From: Qipengyuania sp. JC766
Lineage (GTDB): Bacteria > Pseudomonadota > Alphaproteobacteria > Sphingomonadales > Sphingomonadaceae
NCBI RefSeq assembly: GCF_040717445.1
Contig: NZ_JBFEFL010000001.1
Coordinates: 1,426,001 to 1,490,000, forward strand
Length of the DNA stretch: 64,000 nucleotides
Direction: 5' to 3'
Every line of letters begins with the position of its first letter. Position 1 is the stretch's first letter. The notes below the pieces were generated by a model. The model was not told the DNA's origin. It worked only from the letters and a program-made list of their open reading frames with translations, and made no database searches. Below, in pieces: positions 17,731 to 25,850 of the stretch. The position numbers were made by a program, and so were the translations under genes.

Positions 17731-17777
17731 GCGTGACACGCGTGACAGGTCTTATAGACCTGTCACGCGTGTCACGC
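17731..17777 (+). terminator. Perfect 22-bp inverted repeat with T-run
   Basis: Positions 17731-17752 are the exact reverse complement of 17756-17777, with a 3-nt loop. Each arm itself contains GTGACA twice (9-bp period). Five T follow at 17780-17784, so it can act as a terminator for the replication operon. The length and internal repeats are far beyond what termination needs and would also suit an origin hairpin or a dimer-binding site. Confidence 0.75.
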
Positions 17778-17992
17778 CGTTTTTGAAGTTCTACGCTTCT
17801 CTACAACACTACGGAATATCTGTTAGTTCGGTTCAAGGGAGGAGCACCTTCGAAACCGCACAGGCGAATGCCATCTGGCCGGGATGCGCCCAATCACGGC
17901 CAATGCAACGCGACGGCAGCATTGCATCTACAGGTTCCGACTGCACGTTGTCTTCACAGGCATAGTCGCTCCCCTGGCCCAAGTGCGGATTC

Positions 17993-18017
17993 AAAAAAGG
18001 GCGGAGGTCTGCCGCCA
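17993..18017 (-). terminator. Terminator of truncated repeat copy
   Basis: On the minus strand GGCGG...CCGCC forms a short stem followed by six T. The equivalent hairpin exists in the second copy at 28719-28746. Confidence 0.6.
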
Positions 18018-18025
18018 CGCCCGGA

Positions 18026-18200
18026 TCAGGCCATGACGGATTGTCTGGCCTTGTGAATACATCGCCAGGCCTCGAAACAGGCGAACAGCCGTCCGCGCTC
18101 TGTCGAAGCCCGCTGAGAAAACAGGTAACAGATCCACGCAGCCTGCGCTTCCGCACCGATCCGCTGGATGCGAGCGAGCGGCAACGGGGTTCGAGAAGGG
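18026..18200 (-). pseudogene. Truncated copy of the hypothetical gene at 28754-29329
   Basis: The last ~50 codons match the C-terminus of the gene at 28754-29329: LARIQRIGAEAQAAWICYLF here against LARIRQLGAEAQAAWICYLF there, and both end with ...SVMA. The similarity stops at about 18200, where HTH-like plus-strand sequence begins, so ~140 N-terminal codons are missing. An open frame runs to 18220 but its first residues are not homologous. Nucleotide similarity of the shared block is about 75-80 % by eye. Confidence 0.65.
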
Positions 18201-18371
18201 ATGGGGCTGGGTCGAACCAAGATCGATCAGCGTATGCGAGACGGCACTTTAGAGAGGACAAAGATAGACCGGCGCACCCTGATCAGCATAGAGAGCATCG
18301 AACGGTTTGTAGGCCCCAGAGTAGCGCGACAAGGGCAACGAAAGACGAGAAGGTCTTCGGAAGGCATATGA
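18168..18371 (+). pseudogene. HTH/excisionase-like fragment
   Basis: Reads GLGRTKIDQRMRDGTLERTK then IDRRTLISIESIERFVG, which is the turn, second helix and wing of a small excisionase-type regulator, similar in layout to the gene at 16198. The first helix is missing or replaced by sequence from the repeat block, so it is probably a chimeric remnant. An ATG at 18201 could still start a 56-residue protein, but the purine run abuts it too closely for a good ribosome site. Confidence 0.45.
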
Positions 18372-18674
18372 GCAGACCGTCAGTCGGTCATGGGGCCTGA
18401 TCCGCTAGCTCGTCGATATCTTTCTGCGAAAGGATGCACCCACTGCCGTCCTTCGCGCGACTGTGAACCTGTGCAAGCGTAAAGCGCTCAATTATCTGTG
18501 GGAAATGAAATTACGCCAATACCTGCTGCCATTATTACAAGTTAATTTCTTAGGTGATTGCCGTTGTGACAAAGCGGCCGCGCGCAAATAGATACGTCCG
18601 AATTTGTCATGCCTGTGTGCTGAAGATGCGCGATCTGCTTTCTCCCAGGCCGCCACGCCTCCACAGGAATCTGA

Positions 18675-21600
18675 ATGACCGCCCTAAAACATTCCCCGGA
18701 AACCACGATCCAACAAATCCAGACCCTGCTGCAGGAGGGCTACGGCACCGGCTTCACGATTTTCAAGGAACTGGTCCAGAACGCCGACGATGGGGGGGCC
18801 AGACGTTTGCTGCTTGCCGGACATGATGGCTTTCCTGAGGCGGAGAACCTTCTGTTGAGGGTGCCGGGTTTATTTGTGGCCAACGATGGCAGCGTAACGC
18901 GCGCGGACTGGGAAGGCCTTCAAAAGGCGGCTGGCGGCAGCAAGGGCGGCCAAGAAGCAGCGGTGGGCCGTTATGGTTTGGGACAAAAGGCGCTTTACCA
19001 CCTATGCGACGCTTATGCGGTGTTCGCGCGTCTCGATGGCGCGCCCGAGGCAACCTCGATGATCCTCAACCCCTATGAAGACATTCCGGTCGCGCACCAT
19101 GCCCAAGCCTGGAAAGAACTGAGCCGACACGACGAGACGCTGCTGGCGACTTGGGCCGAAGCTGCAGGAATGAGCGAGGGACTAGTCCTGCGCATCCCGC
19201 TACGGACCGAAAGCCTGCGCCCGGGGGATGACAGGCAGATGCGACTGACTGGCGCACACTGGACGGCGCAAGAGGCGATTGAGGACATCCGAGATGGGCA
19301 GCAGCTCTTTGCCGCGCTGGCGTGCCTGCGCCGCCTTGAGACCATCGAAATTACCTGCCCGGGCGAGCCGCCTTGGCGCGCAGAGGTTAGGCCGGGCTTT
19401 GCCCGGCTGGCTGGTCCGGGCGCGGCGGCGCAGGCGCAAATGCAGGAGGGCATTGGCGGCTCACTTGTCATCAATGGCATGGCGGCAACTGTCCACGGCG
19501 CGCAACGTAATGCAACCGGCGGCAAGGCCGATGCGCTTCGCCACGATCCGGAGTGGCCCAAGGTCTGGACCCTTACCGGGCTTGATAGGGACAAGGCCAC
19601 CCCACATGGCGCCGCTATCGTCTGCCGTCATCCGGCGGCCGAAGGGACGCAGGCGCGACTGCGGGTCTGGGACGCAGTCTATCTCCCGTTGGGCGATCCT
19701 GCGCGCGAAAGAGACACGGAAAAGGTGCCGGTTGTCGATGCGGCGCTGGAGGGCAAGGAGAACGTCGAACTGATCGTGCACGGCGATTTCTTCGTATCAA
19801 GCGACCGCAGGTCACTCCATCGAGGGGATGACATTAAGGCGCGCTGGAACGCCGAACTGCAGCGAGAAGCTGCACTTCCATGCGTCCTGAATGCAGTGGC
19901 TAGTGACATTGCCGCCTTGCCAGACAACCCTGCGTGCTACGACCTGATTAAGGCATTGCAGAATGCGAACGTCTGGTGGTCAGCCAATGCCGCCGCTATC
20001 TGCGGGGAGCGAGCGCTGGTCTGCGTGGCCGATGGCAAAGGCCGGCGCTGGGGGATTGAACCCGCCGCCAGTCTGCGCCCCGTTCCGGTCGGCGACGCGA
20101 CCCGCCCGCGTAGGCTGGACGAAGCCTGGCCAGGTTTTGCCGAATGGCGCAAGCAGCACGGCATCGTGCTTGCCCTAGGCCGCACGCTTAGCGCTGCCGC
20201 TCCGGTTTGGAGCGACAGTGAGCTGGCCGCCATTATCGATGGCATGGGCCAGGCGGCATGGAGCAGCATGAAGGCGGCAAAAACGCTATCTGCCTTGCTC
20301 GAAGCGCAGCCAAACGGCTACGTGCTGCTGGGCGAACTTGCGCAAAAGAGCCTTAGTGAAAGCTTACGCGCTGCTTTAGTTGCCAAAAGTAAAATGGCAC
20401 CGACGGTCCTGCTAAAAAAGCTCACCCGTCACCTGAGGCCGGCAGGCATCCTAGTCCTGCCCAAATCGGTCAGCGCCCCGGATCTGCTCGCTCATCTTGC
20501 GCAAAATGCACCCTTGCTGTGCCTGCGTGATGAATGGGTCGCCGAGGAAATCGCCGCGCACCGCGCGGACAGCGACCGAGACTTGCCCGAAGACGATGCT
20601 TTTGCCCTCCTGGAAGCGCTCGAACCGCTGGGCCAGCGTGAAGGCAAGGTCCGCAGCGAGGCAATGACTTTGCTGGGGCGGGTGCTGTCCAAAGGCCCCA
20701 ATCTTGGACGCTTGGCACAGCATGCGCGCGTTAGCGCGCTCAAGGTGATCCCCGTGCGACGTGCAGGCGACGGCGGCGATGCTTTGCTAGCGCCTTCCGA
20801 AGCACGCGCGCTGGCCGGTGATGGCCTGCTGTTCCAGCACGGCCCGTTCAATCTACTGGACAGCCTTGCGCAGGCGGTCACTGAGCCGACGATCTGGAGC
20901 CTGCGGCAAAACGTTGCGCTGAAGGTGGCTTCCGGAATGGCGCTTGCTTCGTCAAACACTGCCGCTCACCTAGCCGCCGTCATTGGCAAGGCCCGCACGT
21001 TCGGCCCCGTGCTCGCCCGTGCAAACTTGGTCAAGCCGTTGGAAGACCACCTATCGCCGCAGCAGATGCGATGTCTGCTGACGGGCCAGCCCGATCTGCA
21101 GGACGAAGCCCAAGTGGCGCGCATTGCCGATCTGGACCTGTCGCTCAAGTCGCTAGCCGATCAGATCTCCGCCAATGCGCGCGGGCTGCACATCCTGGAC
21201 CCGGTCATTGCCGAGAAGCTTGCGCCAACTGCTGCCAAGAAAGCCCGAGTCGAAGAACTCGGCATCGACTGGCTTGGCAACCGCTTGAAGCAAAGCGAAG
21301 TTGCTCTCAACGAAGCCCAAGCCATGGCCCTGGTAGCCTCGCAGTTGCCACCGGAGACATTGGCCCCGCTGGCGCTGCACCGGGTTCAGGGCGAAAGCGG
21401 GCTGCATCGCTGCAATAATCTCCTGCGCGGCAAGCTCGATGACGTGCCACAGGCCATGCGGCATCTGGTGCGCATCATCGATCCCTACCCGGCAAAGGCA
21501 GGCCAGCGCCAGAGCGCCCTTATAGCGGACTGGACCCCCGAGCGACAGATCACCATCGCGCTCGACAGCGAAAGACCTCATGAGCTTAGAGACGAGATTT

Positions 21601-24600
21601 TCTCGGGGCTTGAAAAACTCTCCTACCTGCACAACGATCTGGCCGAGCCTCTGCGCGAAGGTAAATGGCTCCGCGTGGACGGGCGCACCGTAGCGCCGGG
21701 CGACCTGCGCGATTTTCTGCCCTGCGCGCTCGATGCATGGCCTGCTTCCCGGCTGGGTATCGCTCCAGCCCTGGTTGAAGAGCTACCGCACGACCAACGC
21801 GAGCTTTTGCAACGCTCAAAACTAGTTCACACGCGCCTCGTCTCTTACAAGCTGCTCTTGCAGAACATGGCGCAGCACATGGGCGGTCTGGTCGTCGACC
21901 TGCGAGAACAGCGCGCCGATCTGTGCTCTCTGGCCAAGGCCGGGCGCAGGATCGACGATGATCTTTGGCCGCTGCTCTCGAGTGCCCTGCGCGCAATCGA
22001 CGATGACGAGAGGTGGAGCGAGTTGCTCACCGGGATCACGTTTCCCGCGCCGGACGAAGATGCCACGATCGACCAGCTGAACGCGCTGGCGGAACTCGCC
22101 TCAGGCAGCCAAGAGGGGCGCCTGAGCGAAGCCGCCGTGAACCTGTGGCGAACGGGCTTTGCAGCCCATGCCGAAGCCTTACGCAAGGAGACGGAATTTC
22201 TCCCTGCCGACCTGCTCGCCGAAAGCGAAACGGGTGCCTTTGCCCGTGCCGACCAGCTGGCACTGGATGGCTCCGGCCTTGATCCAGCAGCCTGCCTCGC
22301 CGCCCACTGTGGGTTTGAACGGCCTGAAAACCATGTGCCACCCCGCACCCCCGCATCAATTGCAGGGGAACCGCTAGAGCGCCGCGTGGGCGAACTGTTT
22401 GCCCCCTTTCGCAAGTTTCACGAGTTGCACAGCGCCGTATTGATGGTCCTTGCCATGCTTGGCCGCGGCCCAGAGCTTCGCAGAGTTGCCGGGCAGTTCC
22501 AAGGCAACCCAAACTATGAGGACATTTGCGCGGACATCGCAGATTGTTCGAAGCGGCGACTTGGCGCCTACGAGAACATTCAAGCTCAGCAGTTTACCGT
22601 GGTTCCATTGCAAGAGGGGCAAGCCCTAGTCATGTCGGCCGCAGGTGTGGAGATGCTGGCACGGTCTGGGGCTGATGGAACGCTGCTCTACGACTGCACC
22701 AAGGTTGCGCCCAATCACTGGCAGCTGACGATGTCAGCGAGCGAGCCGCGCGACCTTGACCACGCAACAACCATGCTGCGCGAGGCCGTCAGCAAGCTGG
22801 CCGATCCCATGATCATGCGGATGCACGAACAGCGTGGCGCGCTTCTTCAGCTGCTCGACAGCTATCTCGCCTCTGATCAGGCCACGCTTGATAAACTGAT
22901 CGAAGACATCAAGGATGGCCTCTACGAGCGCGTCAAGAAGCTGGACCGTAGTGACTACCTCAAGCAGGCGCTCAGCATCTATGATGCCGATCACAAGACC
23001 GGGCGCCGCGAAGGCAACGAGGCATCCGCACGCAACCGAGCCAAGGAGAACCTGTGGCAGGCGATCAAGCGTGAGGAGGCAGCAGGCGAACTGTTGCGGG
23101 CCATTCGCGAAAAGATACATCGCCGCGGCTACGCACCCGAACGCACCCTCTTCGAGTTGTTCCAGAACGCGGTGGATGCCGCGCACCAGAACGGCCAGCG
23201 AACCGATCTGCGGGTGGAAGCAGAGCGCGATGAGAATGGCACAATTGCCACTCTGCGCGTGATCCACTGGGGACGGCCGATCAATGTCGCAGGCGGCCCT
23301 AAGACGCCCCAACGCTTTGAGCGCGATCTCGATAACATGCTGGACATGGATTCCTCCGAGAAGGCAGGCGGGGATCGCGGCAAGCACGGGTTGGGCTTCA
23401 AGACTTGCCATATGCTTAGCGACGAAACCCGGGTCGCCAGCGGGCGCCTGCGCTTTGCCATCCGCGGCGGCATGATCCCACTGAACTGGGAGAAGGGCCG
23501 GGACTTGCAGTTGAAGCACAACCTACCGGATGCGCCGGCCACGATAATCGAGATGCCGATCGCGCCGGGCATGGCCGATGCGGCTGAGCGCGCATTCGAT
23601 CAGTTTGCGAGGGTAGCCGAGTTTCTGCCCGTCGTCGCGCCCGACCTTGGCGAAGTGGTGCTGTTCGATAGCGTGGATAGGCCCAGCGGCAAGGCGCTGG
23701 TGCGATCTATCACGCCGACTATCGCGCTGGTCGAATACGGGCAAGACAAGCGCGTGCTGAGGCTTGACCTTGGCGCAGGCCATCAGCTCTATTTGCGGCT
23801 GCTCGATGGCATGCCTTCAAACTTCGCGAAGGACTGGAGCCGCCTGTGGAACTTGGCCCCGCTAGACGGAGAAGATCTACGCACCGAATGGCTGATCGAC
23901 GGAAATTTCGAAATGGATCAGGGCCGCCGTAAATTGCACGGCGAGGCTGCAAGCGCGCTGAAAACCATACAGATGCGCGGCGCACCGCTGGGCGAGCGGC
24001 TGCTAGAACTTTTCGACAAGTGGGATACGATCGCGCCTGCTGCAGGCATTGCCGAGCAGGGCCGCGATGCCTTCTTTGCCGCGCTCATCGACCGAATGAT
24101 GCACGACCTCAACGATCATCTCGCACAGTATCTGCATGGCGCAGATGGTAGTGAACTGCGGGGATTGGCAGCACTGATCGGGAGCCGGGCAGTGGTGCCA
24201 CTCGCCTCGGGTAGCCTGGTGCGCGCGAATGAGGTCGATGGCGTCTACAGTCACACGCTCGCCGACCCCGAGGTGCGCAAGAAGGTCGAGGGCTGGCCCG
24301 GTGCTGGCGGTGCCAAACCCAATTATGTTGAGGAGAATTGGGCCAACCGTCTTCAAAAGCTAGGCTTTGATGAGCCCGAAACCATTGATCTTGGGACTAT
24401 GGCAAGGCGGATTTGCCAGGCCCAGATCACTCCCGAAACTGCGGCCGTCATCGGCGAGGTGTTTAACGCGAGCGAGCGTGACGGATGGTATCCCGAGGAG
24501 CGAAAGCGTGTCGATCAAGCGCTCCGGGATGTGCACATCATGGCGGAGGACGGGCACTACGTGCAGGTTCAGAACCTCTGGTTTCCGCAGGATTCGCGCC

Positions 24601-25850
24601 AAAGCAAGGAAGGCGAAACCGAACGGCTGCGCGCTGGCTTCATGCCGCCGCAAGCGCGGCTTCACCCAAGCTATCAGGGACCCGGCATCGATTTTGCCCA
24701 GCTCGCGCGCTCAAGGGCGGGCTATCGTTCCCAGATCGAGCGCGAGCACCTCAAGGGTGCCTACCGCGATCACGCCCGCTGCAAGGCTGCGCTTGTATTC
24801 CTGTGCGAGAACCGAGAGCAGATCGAAGGGCTGAACTGGCTGCGCAACGAAGCCGACCTGCTCGCCCTGCCTGCGCACCACGAACTCACCCCCCAGCAAT
24901 TCGGCACGCTAAAACTGTGGCTGGGCGCCGCCGCCGCCAACCCGCCTCAATCCGAGACTCATCGCCCTGCCGAGGATATCCTGTGGGACATCGCCGACTG
25001 GTGGGAAGCCGAGCGCACCGACCTCGTCGCGCAGCACGACCGGCAGATCTATGGCGAGCTGGAAGATATGTGCAGCGCCCAGCAGCTGCAGGCCGACGAC
25101 GATGTCGCCTGGTTCACCATGCTCTCGCTCGCTTCGCTCCAGACGCTGGGCCGCATCAGACCCGAGCAATCGCGTGGCTTCATAGAGCGCGGCGTGCAGG
25201 AAGGGTGGTGGCACGATCTTGTCAGCGTGGATGACGAGGCCCTGCCCGCCTATGCTCAACGGCTGTGGGAATGGAGCGCGATCGGCGCGGACGAAGACTT
25301 CCTGCTGTGGCGCCGTTGCCTTGGCGACATGTGTCTGGTCGCCCGCAACCTGGATACCTACCGCACGATCCTCACCGCCCTGCCGCGGATGGTGGAGCAG
25401 GTCGACAATCCATTCAGCCTGCGCGAACTGCTGCGCCCCTCGCAAAGCCAGATCATCGGCCGAATGGGCATCGACGCCGCACCGCTGGCAAGATCGATCG
25501 GCATGGGTGCCAACTGGATTGTGCGCGAACTGGCCCGGCGCGGCTTTTACGAACCTGATGAGGCCGAACTGGTGCAACCTTTCGCCTGGAGCGCCCGTCA
25601 GCGCATCCGCAACTTTGCCGAGGAAATCGGGCTTGGCACCTTCTCCTCCGGGGTGGATGAAGGCAGGCGCATCCACGACGAGGTTTCGCAATTGCTGGAG
25701 GCCGAGCCTCCGTTCGGCATCGATGGGGATCTGCCGCTGGAAATCCTCAACACCCGAACCCGCAGCGTGGGATACCCCCTTGCCCGCCACCAGATCCTAA
25801 ACGGAAGCTGGAACACAGAATCTTCACCGAGGCTTACCATCGATGCCTGA
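18675..25850 (+). CDS. Giant protein with two sacsin/Hsp90-like ATPase modules
   Basis: A 2391-residue cytoplasmic protein. Module 1 (residues ~10-220) has the GHKL/sacsin motifs FKELVQNADDGG (~29), FVANDGSVTRADW (~77) and GRYGLGQKALYHLCD (~97). Module 2 (~1480-1680) repeats them: FELFQNAVDAAHQNG (~1495), VIHWGRPIN, and GDRGKHGLGFKTCHML (~1567). About 1250 residues of helical-looking sequence separate them and ~700 follow. No nuclease motif was recognised. Sacsin-type proteins are chaperone-like, and prokaryotic forms occur in defence islands, where ATP-driven clamp action on a partner is assumed. The ATG has AGGA 7 nt upstream. Its stop overlaps the next gene (ATGCCTGA), so it works with the RapA-like helicase. 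The exact system is not one I can name. Confidence 0.8.
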   Translation: MTALKHSPETTIQQIQTLLQEGYGTGFTIFKELVQNADDGGARRLLLAGHDGFPEAENLLLRVPGLFVANDGSVTRADWEGLQKAAGGSKGGQEAAVGRYGLGQKALYHLCDAYAVFARLDGAPEATSMILNPYEDIPVAHHAQAWKELSRHDETLLATWAEAAGMSEGLVLRIPLRTESLRPGDDRQMRLTGAHWTAQEAIEDIRDGQQLFAALACLRRLETIEITCPGEPPWRAEVRPGFARLAGPGAAAQAQMQEGIGGSLVINGMAATVHGAQRNATGGKADALRHDPEWPKVWTLTGLDRDKATPHGAAIVCRHPAAEGTQARLRVWDAVYLPLGDPARERDTEKVPVVDAALEGKENVELIVHGDFFVSSDRRSLHRGDDIKARWNAELQREAALPCVLNAVASDIAALPDNPACYDLIKALQNANVWWSANAAAICGERALVCVADGKGRRWGIEPAASLRPVPVGDATRPRRLDEAWPGFAEWRKQHGIVLALGRTLSAAAPVWSDSELAAIIDGMGQAAWSSMKAAKTLSALLEAQPNGYVLLGELAQKSLSESLRAALVAKSKMAPTVLLKKLTRHLRPAGILVLPKSVSAPDLLAHLAQNAPLLCLRDEWVAEEIAAHRADSDRDLPEDDAFALLEALEPLGQREGKVRSEAMTLLGRVLSKGPNLGRLAQHARVSALKVIPVRRAGDGGDALLAPSEARALAGDGLLFQHGPFNLLDSLAQAVTEPTIWSLRQNVALKVASGMALASSNTAAHLAAVIGKARTFGPVLARANLVKPLEDHLSPQQMRCLLTGQPDLQDEAQVARIADLDLSLKSLADQISANARGLHILDPVIAEKLAPTAAKKARVEELGIDWLGNRLKQSEVALNEAQAMALVASQLPPETLAPLALHRVQGESGLHRCNNLLRGKLDDVPQAMRHLVRIIDPYPAKAGQRQSALIADWTPERQITIALDSERPHELRDEIFSGLEKLSYLHNDLAEPLREGKWLRVDGRTVAPGDLRDFLPCALDAWPASRLGIAPALVEELPHDQRELLQRSKLVHTRLVSYKLLLQNMAQHMGGLVVDLREQRADLCSLAKAGRRIDDDLWPLLSSALRAIDDDERWSELLTGITFPAPDEDATIDQLNALAELASGSQEGRLSEAAVNLWRTGFAAHAEALRKETEFLPADLLAESETGAFARADQLALDGSGLDPAACLAAHCGFERPENHVPPRTPASIAGEPLERRVGELFAPFRKFHELHSAVLMVLAMLGRGPELRRVAGQFQGNPNYEDICADIADCSKRRLGAYENIQAQQFTVVPLQEGQALVMSAAGVEMLARSGADGTLLYDCTKVAPNHWQLTMSASEPRDLDHATTMLREAVSKLADPMIMRMHEQRGALLQLLDSYLASDQATLDKLIEDIKDGLYERVKKLDRSDYLKQALSIYDADHKTGRREGNEASARNRAKENLWQAIKREEAAGELLRAIREKIHRRGYAPERTLFELFQNAVDAAHQNGQRTDLRVEAERDENGTIATLRVIHWGRPINVAGGPKTPQRFERDLDNMLDMDSSEKAGGDRGKHGLGFKTCHMLSDETRVASGRLRFAIRGGMIPLNWEKGRDLQLKHNLPDAPATIIEMPIAPGMADAAERAFDQFARVAEFLPVVAPDLGEVVLFDSVDRPSGKALVRSITPTIALVEYGQDKRVLRLDLGAGHQLYLRLLDGMPSNFAKDWSRLWNLAPLDGEDLRTEWLIDGNFEMDQGRRKLHGEAASALKTIQMRGAPLGERLLELFDKWDTIAPAAGIAEQGRDAFFAALIDRMMHDLNDHLAQYLHGADGSELRGLAALIGSRAVVPLASGSLVRANEVDGVYSHTLADPEVRKKVEGWPGAGGAKPNYVEENWANRLQKLGFDEPETIDLGTMARRICQAQITPETAAVIGEVFNASERDGWYPEERKRVDQALRDVHIMAEDGHYVQVQNLWFPQDSRQSKEGETERLRAGFMPPQARLHPSYQGPGIDFAQLARSRAGYRSQIEREHLKGAYRDHARCKAALVFLCENREQIEGLNWLRNEADLLALPAHHELTPQQFGTLKLWLGAAAANPPQSETHRPAEDILWDIADWWEAERTDLVAQHDRQIYGELEDMCSAQQLQADDDVAWFTMLSLASLQTLGRIRPEQSRGFIERGVQEGWWHDLVSVDDEALPAYAQRLWEWSAIGADEDFLLWRRCLGDMCLVARNLDTYRTILTALPRMVEQVDNPFSLRELLRPSQSQIIGRMGIDAAPLARSIGMGANWIVRELARRGFYEPDEAELVQPFAWSARQRIRNFAEEIGLGTFSSGVDEGRRIHDEVSQLLEAEPPFGIDGDLPLEILNTRTRSVGYPLARHQILNGSWNTESSPRLTIDA

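Larger units (their letters stand above)
17685..18674. other. Long intergenic stretch with element remnants
   Basis: About 990 bp without an intact gene I can support. It holds the 22-bp hairpin (17731-17777), a minus-strand terminator (17993-18017), a truncated copy of the gene at 28754-29329, and an HTH-like plus-strand fragment (18168-18371). From 18400 to 18674 it is AT-richer and nothing is seen except the leader of the giant ATPase gene. Confidence 0.6.

Noticed and set aside
17675-17965. Plus-strand open frame of 96 codons after the RepA-like gene
   Set aside because: It is created by reading through the perfect hairpin, has no ribosome site and no protein-like composition.
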